DNA of 64,000 bases. Source: Annona cherimola (lineage: Eukaryota > Streptophyta > Magnoliopsida > Magnoliales > Annonaceae). Of the stretch, positions 48,270-60,744 are shown in pieces. The position numbers were made by a program, and so were the translations under genes. The stretch lies in assembly GCA_030490835.1 (NCBI GenBank), contig CM059973.1, positions 83,157,221 to 83,221,220 on the forward strand. The letters are read 5' to 3'. Every line of letters starts with the position of its first letter. Within the stretch, counting starts at the first letter, position 1. The notes under the pieces are model-generated. The model searched no databases, was not told the DNA's origin, and was given only the letters and a program-made list of their open reading frames with translations.

Positions 48270-48404
48270 CCCTCCCCCTCCCGTTTTCTACCAGTGGTAT
48301 AGAAATCCCATTCCTCTCTTTCCCTCGTAAAGAAACAGAAACCCACCCCAGCACAAGGAACAGGGAAAAAGCGGAAAAACTCTGACAAGCGATCTGCATG
48401 CAAA

Positions 48405-49400
48405 ATGCTTCACCGGCAGTCCAATTCCTCTTCCATCCTCACCGTCTCTCCCACCTTCAGCAGCTACTCCTCCACCCGATTCGCCGAAATCGCTTCCCGC
48501 GTCGTGGACGAAGTGAACAGAGAACACGATGAGGAGGAAGAAATGGAGGAAAATGAGGATGATTTCCTCTTCTCCGGCACCGTAGCTCACCTGAAGCGGA
48601 TGACCCTCCATCCCCCGAATGAAGAGGAAGAGCACGAGGAGGAGAACGCTCTGGGAGCATCGCAGCTAGAAACGGCCGCTGTCGAAAACGCGGGAGAAGG
48701 TGAGGAACAGGAGGACGAGGATGATGGCTTTGAATTCGCATTCGTGCCCCGTGATCACGGGGCTCCGCCTCTTACCGCGGACGAGATTTTCGCCGACGGC
48801 CAGATCCGTCCGATCTGGCCGATTTTCAACCAAGACCTCATTTTCTCAGAATCCAACGAGTCTGACGAGAACAATAAAGAGCCGAGCCGCGCCCCTTCGA
48901 TCCGCCTTCCGATGCGCAAGCTCCTCACAGAAGAGCGCAGCCGGCCTTCGTCGGAATCCGGCGCGTTGGACGGAATCCCGGCTGGAAGTTACTGCGTCTG
49001 GAGGCCAAAGGCACAGAGACCAGCGAGGCCGGAGCCGGCGTCGGCGTCGGCGTCGTCTTCGTCGGCGGCGCCTGGGGGATGTAAAAAGAGCAATTCGACG
49101 GGATCGTCGAAGGTGTGGAGGTTTAGAGATCTGATGCACCGCAGCAGCAGCAACGGTCAGGATACAATGGTATTCCTATCGACGGACGCGATCAAGGGAG
49201 GGGAAAGGAAGGGGAAGGGGGCGGCGGTTGGCGGGAAGAAGGGAGAGAAGAAAAGAGAGGTTTCTGCGCACGAGATCTATCTGAGGAATCGGATGATGAG
49301 CGAGGGAGACCGACGGCGATCTTTCCTTCCCTACCGCCAAGATCTGGTGGGGTTCTTCGCTAACGTAAACGGCCTGAGTAGGAGCCTTCATCCGTTCTAG
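48405..49400 (+). CDS. DUF1645 family protein
   Basis: A single-exon gene of 331 residues. It has the ordered DUF1645 (PF07816) landmarks: 'GFEFAFV' at 108-114, 'ADEIFADGQIRP' at 125-136, 'MRKLLTEER' near 170, 'IPAGSYCVWRP' at 191-201, 'WRFRDLMHRSSSNGQDT' from 238, and the C-terminal 'FLPYRQDLVGFFANVNGLSR' ending at residue 327 of 331. The N-terminal part is acidic, with Glu/Asp runs at 42-53, 72-80 and 97-107. A Ser/Ala-rich linker (about 211-224) is encoded by a GTCGGC-type repeat, and a Lys/Gly-rich basic segment lies at 264-284. No signal peptide or membrane segment is seen. The biochemical role is unknown; the rice member OsSGL affects grain length and drought tolerance. The G-box promoter fits stress-linked expression. 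The start is the first in-frame ATG of the leader and gives the family's usual N-terminus. Confidence 0.93.
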   Translation: MLHRQSNSSSILTVSPTFSSYSSTRFAEIASRVVDEVNREHDEEEEMEENEDDFLFSGTVAHLKRMTLHPPNEEEEHEEENALGASQLETAAVENAGEGEEQEDEDDGFEFAFVPRDHGAPPLTADEIFADGQIRPIWPIFNQDLIFSESNESDENNKEPSRAPSIRLPMRKLLTEERSRPSSESGALDGIPAGSYCVWRPKAQRPARPEPASASASSSSAAPGGCKKSNSTGSSKVWRFRDLMHRSSSNGQDTMVFLSTDAIKGGERKGKGAAVGGKKGEKKREVSAHEIYLRNRMMSEGDRRRSFLPYRQDLVGFFANVNGLSRSLHPF

Positions 49401-51235
49401 GATCCAGCTGCAATTTTCCTTTTGTTTATCCCCCCTGTTTTTGTAGAATATGGGTTTGTAAAAATGGCGAAAAATTTATTTTATTTTTTTTCGGTGAAAA
49501 ATGAAATAGAGTATTTAATCATCGTCTATTTTGATTTTTTTTTTTTTTTGGATATTGTTGGTGGGAGTTGTGAAAGGTGATGCAGGTTTTCCGTTCACAT
49601 GCAATGCGTGAGCACCGTCCATCATCATGATATTCAAAGTTTCAAACACGCTGGGTTGCTTTGGATCGCTCGAAAATAGCTGTCGTATCCCATCTCTTTA
49701 CGAGGATGGGATATACAATTTCAGTGTTTTCTTCTCGATATACAATTTACGAGGATCCGTAATTTCAAAAAAAGAAGAAAGGAGAACGATGTAACTTGAT
49801 AAAGGTTAAGAAAAGAGATTAATGGAATGATTTTTTTTTTTTATTATTTTTTTCACCCTGATCCAATCCAGCTAAAAGTTGGCTTTTTATCCTTGAATTC
49901 GAAGGAAAGAGCAACGTCGTGATCCTGGAATCTTCTCCTGAGCCAGCGATCTTATATTTTACGCGGGTTACTGCGATTCTGCTAGTGGAATGTTCACATC
50001 AACATATGCGTCGAAATTTTGGTTTGCATCGCGCTCCGTGCCGCCATCTTAACCGTCAAAAGTTCTGGGACTATCACGAATTATCAGATTCACCCGTTTA
50101 ATGGGAAGCTGAATAGACTTTCTTACGGTTCCGAAGCGATACACGTGTCCCTGGTGGCGAGAGTGCAACTTGGGGAAAACAGCGAAGCTTGATCCGTTGC
50201 AACGGATGGGTGTATGTCAGTTATCTTTACAGAAGTATCACGGATTTTTCCGATGGCCCACTTGGTTTGGGCTGCAAGCTATTCGATTCGTTTCTTTGAT
50301 TAATAAAATAATCAGGTGCGAGTTAAGACGAAGTTCACATGGCCACGCGGCATTTATTATGGCTTTTGCTGAATAATCAATCCGGAAATGCACACGTGGG
50401 ATTCTGCAAGTGTGACTAAAATTAAGTGATCTGAACCGTTGAACACTCTCCCCCGACCAACCGTAGATTAGAGATTTCTAGTGCCTTCAACAGCGAGGCG
50501 TATATATCGGTTAATGAGAAGATAGATGATGTGTCGATGATGAACGGTGAGATATTGCAAAATCGGGTATTATCCGTCCATAGATGACATATGTGGATTG
50601 GACTTGAAGCTTGATTGGTTTGTCAGTTTTTCATGATTGGAAACTGTGGATAAGGCTTCACTGCCGGTCACATAAGGTTGTAAGGCAATCCGTAGTGTCC
50701 AAAATCGTCTATAAAAAGTCGCGTAATTCGTTTTGGTGGCTGCACCGAACAAGTCACAATTTCTATATTAAAGGTTGTCTTATACATTTCGATGGCGCCT
50801 TCGTTGTAGTAAACACGAAAAATGCGAACTAATAGATATCCCTGAAATATTTTTCTTTTTTAGCACTGTCCCCCCTTCAGGATTCGATTGGATTATATGT
50901 TGATTAATTAAATTGTCTCAAATATAAGACTTGACTCGAATGCGATTAAAGAATTATAGTAGTGGGACAATTTGTAAATATTCCTACCTAGATCCAGTAA
51001 TAATATCATAAGTGTATCCGTTATTTTATAAAATTGCAGGCGACTACCTACTGTGGGCGTTTACAAATATGCCTATGAAGTAATTATCGTGTCCAAATAC
51101 GGAAATTGCGGTTTTCTTCTTGGCGCTCACCCTTTTGTGCTGCCTACCTATTCAAAATAACTCCAATTTGCCAAAATCACGCAGTTACCAAATGCCAATA
51201 AAACCATGTTCTTAGTCGGAGATCTAACTTTGGGA
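49401..51235. other. 3' flank of the DUF1645 gene and intergenic DNA
   Basis: The 3' UTR probably ends within the first few hundred bases; T-rich stretches occur at 49527-49550 and 49830-49850. The short frames at 49919, 50170 and 50611 have no domain. The patch 49900-50830 has mixed composition and is unexplained. Confidence 0.35.
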
Positions 51236-51239
51236 TTGT

Positions 51240-51755
51240 TTTTGTGAAACTTCATCTCTATGTAATTTCTTTTGTTTTTAACATGTAGATGATTAATTGA
51301 AAATCTATCAATTTATTATATTTAACATCATTTATGTTATCATGGAAATCCTCTCATTTGTTTAATTTCATTGTTTATGGGTTCAATATACAAATGTGTA
51401 AAATCACGTAATAAAATAATTTACTGGTAAAAAATCAATTTAAAGTAGTATTTTCAACATCTAAATCATCTAAAATATTATAAATATATGGGTAAATGAT
51501 TCTATGAATTATGGTTACATTCTAATATATATGTGAATGAATCTAAGCATTTTTCCTAATTTACACATGAATGTACCTATTTTTAAGTAAATGTAGCTTA
51601 TGCACATATCGGATTTGAATGAAACTTGATCTTCTAGTTAAACGAATAATGTAAAAACAATGAATAAATTGAATTTTCCATCAAACATCAAAATCTCAAA
51701 AATAGAAAAGATTACATAAAATTACTTCCATATAACCTGATTATATAGAAGTATG
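51240..51755. mobile_element. Family-A MITE
   Basis: A nearly complete ~515-bp copy with the interior words 'tatatttaacatcattta', 'catctaaatcatctaaaat', 'tttacacatgaatgtacc' and 'gaatgaaacttgatcttcta'. It ends 'ccatataacctgattatata(gaag)', the eroded terminal palindrome. Confidence 0.6.
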
Positions 51756-51765
51756 TACAAACTAA

Positions 51766-52038
51766 GGGGACGTTTGGATAGGTGTAACCATGGGAACCAT
51801 GGTTTTTCCATGGTATTTCGTTTTCCAATGCTAATTATTATTCTATCAATCATATTGTTTTTTCCACTTTTACCCCTACATTCCAATCATTTTTCCTACC
51901 AACTACATACAACAATCCTATTTATTTCAACTATACATCTATCATTTCCTATCAATCACACATTTTTCAAAAAATTCTCTTTTTCATTTTCCACAATTTC
52001 CCACAATCCCATCATTTTACACCTATCCAAACATCCCC
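51766..52038. mobile_element. Tourist-like MITE with TAA duplication and near-perfect inverted ends
   Basis: A 273-bp element. Its ends ggggacgtttggataggtgt and acacctatccaaacatcccc are inverted complements with one mismatch. TAA flanks both sides (51763-51765 and 52039-52041). It is the best-preserved PIF/Harbinger-type MITE here and forms a subfamily with 33666-33925. Confidence 0.85.
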
Positions 52039-52041
52039 TAA

Positions 52042-54570
52042 CTCACGACTTCCTCACAGGAGTCCTTAACTCCTTATTCATTGTCTGCCAGGTTTGGTTG
52101 ATTGATCCTTGAGCTTGCAAATTAACGGAGCATTTGGCATTAGGATTGTTGGAAATTGGAATAGAATGCACATTTCTAACTATTTTTTAATCTTTTTCTA
52201 TATTTTTACATTTTAATTATCTAATTAATTTACTTTTTTCTATTTTTCTTCTCGGTGTTAATATTTTTTTAAAAAATTTATACAATCACCCTATGCGGTA
52301 GTACATGACCCTTTCACTTTTTGAAATACATTCTGTTGCATTCGAGCCAATTACCAATTGTCGAAATTTACTTACTTTAGTGTGTAAGCCAGTCAAGCCA
52401 TGTGAAAGCCAAAATAATAACCATAATTAAGTTTTAATTCCCAAAGTCCCCGCTACCCATACTTACAATTTCGAATGTCCAAGCCTCGAGATTGCCGACA
52501 GTTTGGAAGGAGGAGTTATCAAAAAAAAAAAAAAAAAAGAACGAGAGCAACTCATGAAAAATTGGACCATCCTTTCCACTATGACGTGAAAGAACACGTA
52601 CAAACTACAAAGCCCCATAGTTGCTCTGCCGCACAACAGAGTAGAGCTTAAGGCGTCCGATCTATTCAAGTTCCTGCCGTCACGTGCAAGTGGGCCCCTT
52701 GATTGTACATTGTTTCATTTTTGTACAATCACGGCTGTTGAATTTTTGCCGAACCTTGACTGTGATGGTGATAATACCATCCTTTTCATTTCATAGCTTC
52801 CCCAAAATAGCCGAGTAGCAACTACGCTATCGTCGAATAAATACAAAAAATTTGAAAAATGGTCCACCCAAAAATGAAAAATAAAAAAAATGTGGGTCTT
52901 TGCAAGATTCCAGAGGACCTCTCCAGGCATTGATAAGACATATAGGTTGGTGCCACTGCCGTTGGATGATAGGGCCCGCCCTTATTCGGGAATATGCTGA
53001 CATCTTACCTGCACAACCTTCTAAATTATTTATTTGCAAAAAAAGATATGTAACATTGGGTGGTTGCAAATTAGCAAATATATTTTGGTTACTTACAAAA
53101 TAGCTCGTTTAAAATTTAAAATTGGGTAAAATCCATCCTAAGTGACCCAGTCTAACCACAAGTAACATTGATGTTTAAAATGCAAGGACAAAAAAAAAAA
53201 GAAAAAGGGCTAAATTCTATATCTTTTTGCATTTAGAAAGGAAGTCAATGGGATCAATAACCTGTTTTTGCAATACTTTAACTTTTAAAGGGTCTATGAT
53301 CCAAATATATGAATCTAGAGCACGCATGCTAATTCACAATTATGTAAAGTTCCAAGGTGGTCTATTTTTCAAATAGCAATAAGTACATCCCGTTGTTGGC
53401 CTATAAATCAGAACCATTTGATCTCAAGAATTTTTGTTTCTTCAGATCAACGGTTTAGATCACAGGATGAGCCACCGCGAAGCTTGCTCTGTGTATGAAA
53501 ATATTGAAATAAGAACGAATAATTGTCGAAAAGTGCGCGCGCGCGTACAGCAAGCTTGTCCTTACTAGGCATATAATATACATATATGCACCGATTGAAT
53601 TTTTGGCCAATATAATATATTCACACTGATTAGACGGCTATGGTTTTCCCGAGGTTGGTTTTGAAAAAATCGTCGCATGGATATGATGAAAATCAACCCT
53701 CGGCGCCGTGGCCATCACGCGGTTATAAGCTGCTCCGGCGACAGCAAATAAGCAAAGCATTTCATTTTCATTGCTCTTTTAACAAATTTCGACTGCCGGA
53801 ATTTTGGGCCACCAGGTGGGAGCCAATATGCTTATTTCAACGGCTGTGATCATCCCTGAGGTGCTTTTATAGGACCATCAATGTTCTAGGTGCAATCTTC
53901 ATTTTTCATGCTTTAAAGCTGGATTTTGGTGAACGGCCGGCAGGGCACCAACGTGAGGAACATGAAGTAAGGGGGAAAAAGATCTGACGTGAATTGATTG
54001 ACAGGTTTGCACATCAGCTGCGTGACGATTTCAATGGCGTGATTTTGCCGATGATACATTGCTGCCAACTCTGGAAAAACTCTAGTGCACACGTGAGAAG
54101 AACTCCTCCATTGTCAAGTTCCAGCATTAATTTCAACATCAATTGATGGTTGATAATAATCTTTCATTGTCTTGGGCTGATTATAAAAATTTGAAGGGTT
54201 ACTTGATATTACAAATTAGGCCCGTTCATACCCTCATCATGAATGGACATCCTTATTTGTACCTTTATATTCAGGAAGACAACTTGTAAATTCTCCCATA
54301 CTGAGAACCACAAATCTAATGTCTCGCCCTTGGAGGCAATATTTGTTGCAAACTCACGTGAACTTGGAATCGAATCCCATTTGGCTGCAACAAAGCTGTT
54401 AGAGGTAACGCTTAATCTTTTATTTTTATCCATAACAATATATTTTGCCAAATGTCTGAATATTATAAGTATAATAGCTCAAATGCGTCAGTACTATCAA
54501 GATCAAGCCAGTCATAATCTACGTATGTTGCATGCATCTAAATTGTATGTGCATGGGAAAAAAACTCATA
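52042..54570. other. Intergenic, no gene recognised
   Basis: Decayed MITE-like DNA lies at 52120-52330, an A18 run at about 52520, and a (GC)n run at 53537-53547. At about 54360-54400 'ggaatcgaatccc' resembles an inverted B-box, but no SINE body or duplication is seen. Confidence 0.3.
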
Positions 54571-54825
54571 AAAACATTTCAAAGTATACTTTATTTTCCC
54601 TTGAATTACCTTAACGTTCCTTTAAAGAAGAAAATTTTGCAAATAAGATTTATAAATGAAGGAAGATTAGAATAGGAAATTTCTAAAAAAGCTCATAGAT
54701 TTTATAAAACATTTCAAAGGATACTTTATTTTCCCTTGAATTATCTTAACGTTCCTTTAAAGAAGAAAATTTTGCAAATAAGATTTATAAATGGAGGAAG
54801 ATTAGAATAGGAAATTTCTAAAAAA
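54571..54825. repeat. ~120-bp tandem duplication
   Basis: The segment 'aaaacatttcaaag...ggaaatttctaaaaaa' occurs at 54571-54690 and again at 54706-54825 (period 135). There are only about three substitutions, so the duplication is recent. Confidence 0.85.
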
Positions 54826-54859
54826 AAATAATAGAAGCACATGCAAATATGAGTCATCA

Positions 54860-55187
54860 TACAGTGCACTCGGGTGCAAAAATTCATTTTTTTCATATTT
54901 TTTGAGATTTTTAAATAAAACTATTAATGTAAGTATATTTAACATATGAATCACTTTTTACTATTTTTGGAGTCTTTTAGATTTTTTTTTATTTTTTAAG
55001 ATCAGTTTCATTTTTGTCAATTCATAAATTACAAAATTGTCACGGATCTTTAAAAAATAAAAAATATTTAGAAATCTCTAAAAATGATATAAATTGATAC
55101 GCATGTTAAATACACATAAATTAACAGTTGTATAAATTTTTTTTCTAAAAAATAAAAAATAAGTGAAATGTAACTGGATGCACCAAG
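54860..55187. repeat. Family-D inverted-repeat element (copy 5)
   Basis: Outer words 'gtgcactcgggtgcaaaaat' at the left and 'aactggatgcaccaag' at the right are imperfect inverses. Inner arms 'aagtatatttaacatatgaat' (in part) and 'gcatgttaaatacacat' mirror each other. No coding frame is present. Confidence 0.45.
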
Positions 55188-55265
55188 TCAAGCGCCTGCA
55201 AATATAGTTACAAGTTGTTTTTTTATGTAAAGCTACAAGTTGGGTTTTGACAACCGTGGTTTGAT

Positions 55266-57203
55266 CAATGTTTTAAAAACCGAACCGGGAACTGAACCGT
55301 TTTTATGTCCGGTTCAGGTCCAACCGGTTCAACCGTGGTTCAAACCGTTTTGAACCGTGACGTCAGCATGACATAATTATGACGTAATAATTATATTTAA
55401 TTTATTTTAATTATTTTAAAATTAAATTAAATATATAAATTTTATGTAATAAAAAAATTATACTTGTCATCAACAATACATTCAAGTACATCAAATTAAA
55501 ATTATTATGCAAATAAAAAAAGAGTGCACTTAGCTGAAATAGCTTTTTTTTGTTCCTATATGGTCGATCAGAATATCTGCAATGAAATTTTAAATATGAA
55601 TGGAAAATATTAAATTTACTTTACTTGAAGAAATTAACCACTTAAAAATAAGAAAAAATATTTAAAATTGTACTGTAATTGAAAATGTTCAAATTGCTCA
55701 TCATCGTTCAATTTTGAGCAGAGTTTAACTACGATTTTGGTTTAAAGTGAGTACAAAACACAACTGAATAGAAACATGTAACATATACAAGCATTTAAAT
55801 TCAGGGGATTTCCATGATTCCATCTCATCACATTCCCATAAACATGTAACATATTCTCTCATTTTTAATCCATCTTCATTTTCACTCCCAAAGCACTGTC
55901 CCCAAAACAACACAAAGCATGTCATTACAATCATCTTAGCAGTTGACAAAGGATTCACAGGCTTACAGTTTTCAGATATACTCATATCATAAATCAAACA
56001 TGAAGTGGTATCGCACATCCATATAAAATTTGCAAAAATACAGTTTTCAATGACCCATCAAAAGCATTCAACCCGAAAGGTCAGAGAAGGTCAATTAAAC
56101 CATAATAATTAAAAAAAGTCTACCTGTCCTTTTTGTATTACTGTTGTAAGCAAAAAAGCGCTGCCTTGGGAATGTTTTAAGAGGACCAGAGACATGCAGT
56201 AATGGGTTTCTCACCTTAGTGATTTGCAAAAGGGTCTTTTTCGGCTTCAATGGGAAAAATGATTCCTGTGGTGTAATTGGCGTCAAGGAGGTTGCTGATA
56301 AACACAAACCCAACCTTGGGCTGTCTCGACGATTGCAGTGGTTAGGGTGGACACCTCTGAAACAGGGAGATGAATGGAGAATCTGCAAAAGGGAGGGGCT
56401 CATGTAATTGGAAATAACAGGGAAAGAGGAAAGAAGACAACTGGGCAAAAATGGGAACAGGGAAGTGAAAAATTCCGGAACAGATGAGGATGACCTCGCC
56501 GGAATCACTGTGTATCCTGCTGCCTGCAGAGCTGAGATGAGAATGCGGGCGAGCCGGCGAGCAGCAAGACAGCAACCGGACGGCCCAAGGCTACACGACC
56601 TCTGTTTTAGAATGGCTGTGTTCCGGAATTTCTGAGGACCGATGCTGCCGGAAACGATGAGGATTGAGGACGAAAATGGGTATCTGTGTTTGCTGGAACC
56701 GATGCTGCCGGAACCGATGAAGACGAAAATGGGATTCTGTTCTGCAGCTACGAGCCTACGACGAAAATGGGTTTCTGTTGCCGGACTGTTGCTGGACGTC
56801 GAACCTGGCACTGCGACTGTTGCCGGACATCGATTCCGGCAGACGACGACCTGGATCCGCTGCAGCAGGTGGGCGACGGCGATGGTGGGTGAACCCTAGC
56901 TCGGCAAGAAGGGGAAGACGATGGGAGGAGAGAGGACTGGAGTCGTGGGCGGCTGGGCGCGCGCGAAGTCGCGAACAGACTGAAAAGTCTGAAATGCGAC
57001 ATTTTATTTTTTATTTTTTATTAAATTTTAAATAAAAAAAGGTGCGAACCGAGCCGCGGTCAGACCGGTTTTTACGGTCCAACCGCCCGGTTCGAACGGT
57101 TTTCTTCAAAACTGAAGAACCGTAGCCGAACCGAACCGTTAAACTAACGGTTCACGGTCGGACCGGTCGGACCGGACGGTCCGGTCCGGTTTTTAAAACA
57201 CTG
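55266..57203. mobile_element. 1.94-kb hAT-type element with 8-bp target duplication
   Basis: The termini caatgttttaaaaaccg and cggtttttaaaacactg are inverted complements of the hAT CARNG type. The perfect 8-bp duplication ggtttgat lies at 55258-55265 and 57204-57211. Both subterminal regions (about 55280-55370 and 57040-57190) are packed with AACCG/CGGTT words, likely transposase-binding sites. The interior is AT-rich on the left, and GC-rich and gene-like at 56200-56960. On the minus strand this reads like a plant 5' leader (ctagggttcaccca), followed by a 238-codon frame (56811-56095) with no transposase motif. It is non-autonomous, or a deletion derivative keeping only the promoter end of a transposase gene. 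Confidence 0.85.
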
Positions 57204-57211
57204 GGTTTGAT

Positions 57212-57853
57212 GCCTTGCTCATCACCACCTGTAACGAATTTTGTCGTTGCTGATGAAATAATGGCTGCCAATATCATTTCATTTTAGTGAAATTTCTCGT
57301 AATGATTAGATGTTCTAATCTAATAATTATGGGAATATTACTACTTATTTCGAACGCTAATAATGAACACGGCAGAAGTTGGTATAATTACAAAATTTTA
57401 AAATATTGTTTTAGGTAAGTTCACCAACCATTCGCGGAATGCACATGCACGTAACATGATGATGCTCTTTGTCTGCTTTTTCTTTGGTAACAAGCGCATC
57501 TCTACTCTCAAAGTGTTACAACCGAGCAACTAAGGATGCATGGTCTAAGGTGTTACAATACCCCATCAGATCATCGGAACAGAGTGGCTAATCAAATGCT
57601 TCCTTCAGGCTCCATCTAACTAAATAGGCCTGTTTTAGTTATTTATAAATATTGCATTTTCCAATCTCATTTTTAACTCGTGGAAGACTCGCTTTCAAAT
57701 TTGGAATACCTTTTCTACTAATTAGATGGTGGTTGTTGCTATGGCTTGAAAAGGAACAAAGAGATTATTAAAAAAAAAAAAAAAAAAGGAACAAAGAGAT
57801 TATCAAAAAAAAAGGAAAAGAAACAAAGAAAATCTCGTGAAAAAGATAATTTT
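57212..57853. other. Intergenic with an A-rich repeat
   Basis: An A21 run at about 57768-57788 sits between two copies of 'ggaacaaagagatta(t)'. No gene is seen. Confidence 0.35.
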
Positions 57854-58117
57854 GGATGTGTTTAGCAATTGTAAAAACTTATTAACATAAAACTTTTCAC
57901 TTTTCATCATTATTTTATTTTTAATCATTTCTTCACATTTTCCTTTACGACTATAATACTTTTAAATCATTTTCTGCAATTATTCATGCTTTTACAGTTA
58001 TCTTATCTATTTTAATTTTTATTATTATCCCTGTCAGGTCTCATTAGTTTTCTTGTCTACAGAAATTTTACACAGAAAATTTTCATTCGAACGTTATGTC
58101 AAATGCTAAACACACCC
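57854..58117. mobile_element. Tourist-like MITE
   Basis: It starts ggatgtgtttagcaattg and ends aaatgctaaacacaccc. TTT flanks both sides. The interior is diverged but keeps 'tcttcacattttcc' and 'atcttatctattttaa'. Confidence 0.6.
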
Positions 58118-58456
58118 TTTGTTTAAGATTTATGTTGCAAAAAAGCTGGTTATTTATCCAAGATAATTCGCTGCCTAGAAGGCATGATAATTTATTTTAT
58201 GATTATTAATAATTTAGCGGTAGTTATATTTACCATAACGTCGTATAATCTTAAAGCTTCCCTGAGCTTCTAATCAAAATAATTTTTATATTATAATCTA
58301 ATATCTTGAGATAAGTATATTGAATGGTTTAGATTATAGTAAAATATTAAAAGTAATATAAAATTAGAAATATTCAAAACTTTGCGCATTAAGTTTTGAA
58401 TCCTAACCCTTTATTTATAAATCTAACACATTCATGACCCTTACACTATAAAGGAA

Positions 58457-58650
58457 ATTTTTTTTTTTTTTTGGTAAACACTCCTATATCAAAGGAAAAA
58501 TCACTAACAACTCCAACTTCAGGGAGAAATAATAATATCTATTAAGGAAATTGTTTTTTGTAAAAGCTCCGAGGGATTTTTTTTGTAAAAGCTCCTAGAG
58601 ATTCAAACCTAAGTGGGCTATTTACCAGCCACCAAGGTTACCACTAATGG
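58457..58650 (-). mobile_element. Probable SINE, minus strand
   Basis: Read on the minus strand it runs from 'gctatgccccattagtggta' through a B-box-like 'aggtttgaatctc' to an A-run, represented by T14 at about 58459-58472. The word 'aaaagctcc(g/t)a' is repeated. No target duplication is found, so this is tentative. Confidence 0.45.
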
Positions 58651-59645
58651 GGCATAGCCCTTTATTTAAATACAAGTTGTTTGGATATTATCTTACGAAT
58701 TGAATGTAATTAGATGCTTAATATGAATCAATCACTATTAAACATTTCTTAACAAGGTATGCTTCTACAGTTGATTGTAAAGTAAAACCGTTTGAAATTT
58801 CTATTTTTTTTCAACAACCAATTCAAGAATGGTGTTAAAAATGATTTATTTAGCCTAAGACCAAAATCAAGTGAATTGACAATTTTTATAGTTAATAATC
58901 TTAAAAAAACATAATTATAAATATCTCATACATTTATTATACTTGTTGAGGATTATATATAAATCCAAATAGCATGAATTTTTTATGTCATGTAAATATA
59001 AATAAAGTAAAATATGATGAATGACTCGAATATAAAATAAAAAACAACTAATTGTCCATTACAATCGTTTGTGTTGGATCATTTATGCTTCTTCATTAAT
59101 ATTGGCAAGCCATTTCGGCGATTGTTGCTCTCAATGCTATACCCAATAAATGAATGGACAGTGCAAAATATCCAAACCAGTATAATGGGCATGGTGGTGC
59201 AGGTGAAACGGAAGGTTGACAAAACATGCTTCCAAATTTCAATTGAGAGGTACGTAGAAATAAGTGTAATCAATGGCGTATAGTGGAAACACGTGTGAGC
59301 AAATGGATTAGAACGGGCAGAGTGTGGTGATATTCATGCCCAGATTGAAAGTGACGCGGGCCAACCTTCTCAATACATGTCCCCATCTAAATATCATGCG
59401 GTCTTGCGGGTGGGTATTTGGTTGGAAGCAAAATAAATGCAGTCATGAACAAGATGGTTGGCGTAATAACACCAAAAATGGAGGCCCTGTCAGTAGATTA
59501 TCTCCCGAAACAATTATGCGCATATCTCTTCGATCGTCATTTACTGTCCAGTCCTTACTTATCAAGAATTTTGTATGAAATAATGGAAACGACAGTATCC
59601 TATTGCCACACACACACATATATATATATATAGATTAATAAAACA
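58651..59645. other. Intergenic with a (CA)n(TA)n microsatellite
   Basis: The tract cacacacacatatatatatat lies at about 59610-59631. The frames around 59071-59633 have no recognised domain. Confidence 0.4.
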
Positions 59646-59649
59646 TGTC

Positions 59650-60112
59650 TAGAAAATTTTTCTTCTTCTTCTTCCTTAGTTCCTTTACGGTTTTAGCATC
59701 CAATCATCACCCCAAAATGAATGGTTGTATGGATGTACATAACCGCAGATGGGCGCATTTGTAGTTTCCACCATTGCATTCTGCATTCTAAAATGTCCTC
59801 CTTGCTTAAAATAATTCGGTATATGCATCTTAGGTTTGGTTTTGTACCATATAGAAGGGCCTTACTACTTCTCTAATATAATTTGATATTTTAATCAGTT
59901 AACTCTTTTATTTTTTTATCATTTCTATATTTCATTTATTTTTTTACGTATTTCCATGAAAAAATTTCATCTATTTTAACTTTGTTTACTTTAATTCTTA
60001 TTATCATATCTTTCATGTTACATTATCTTTCACTTTTTCAAAATTCTATTATCCCACTCTCTCACTTTTACTTTCACATGACATTATTTTATTAGGGGAT
60101 CCATTTTATCTC

Positions 60113-60154
<42 letters not shown>

Positions 60155-60711
60155 TATTAGCATCATTCTGTCAGGGGATCCATTTCATCTATTTATTATT
60201 ATTTATCCAATAATAAAAATTAAAACCATTTTAATAAGAAATTTTTGCAGCCCAGCTATATGTACTTTGAAACTAGGAAAATTTTTTTTTCTTCTTCTTC
60301 CTTTACGGTTTTAGCATCCAATCATCACCCCAAAATGAATGGTTGTATGGACGCGCATTTGTAGTTTTCACCATTGCATTCTGCATTCTAAAATGTCCTC
60401 CTTGCTTAAAATAATTCAGTATATGCATCTTAGGTTTGGTTTTGTACCATATAGAAGGGCCTTACTACTTCTCTAATATAATTTGATATTTTAATCAGTT
60501 AACTCTTTTATTTTTTATCATTTCTATATTTCATTTATTTTTTTACGTATTTCCATGAAAAAATTTCATCTATTTTAACTTTGTTTACTTTAATTCTTAT
60601 TATCATATCTTTCATGTTACATTGTCTTTCACTTTTTCAAAATTCTATTATCCCACTCTCTCACTTTTACTTTTACATGACATTATTTTAATAGGGGATC
60701 CATTTTATCTC

Positions 60712-60744
<33 letters not shown>

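Noticed and set aside
48457..49391. Antisense and alternative-frame open frames over the DUF1645 gene
   Set aside because: They arise from the GC-rich codons of the real gene. The sense frame carries the conserved DUF1645 blocks in order; the others carry none.
56095..56811. 238-codon minus-strand frame as an independent gene
   Set aside because: It lies wholly within the bounded hAT element, has no recognised domain and has low-complexity composition. Treated as element interior.
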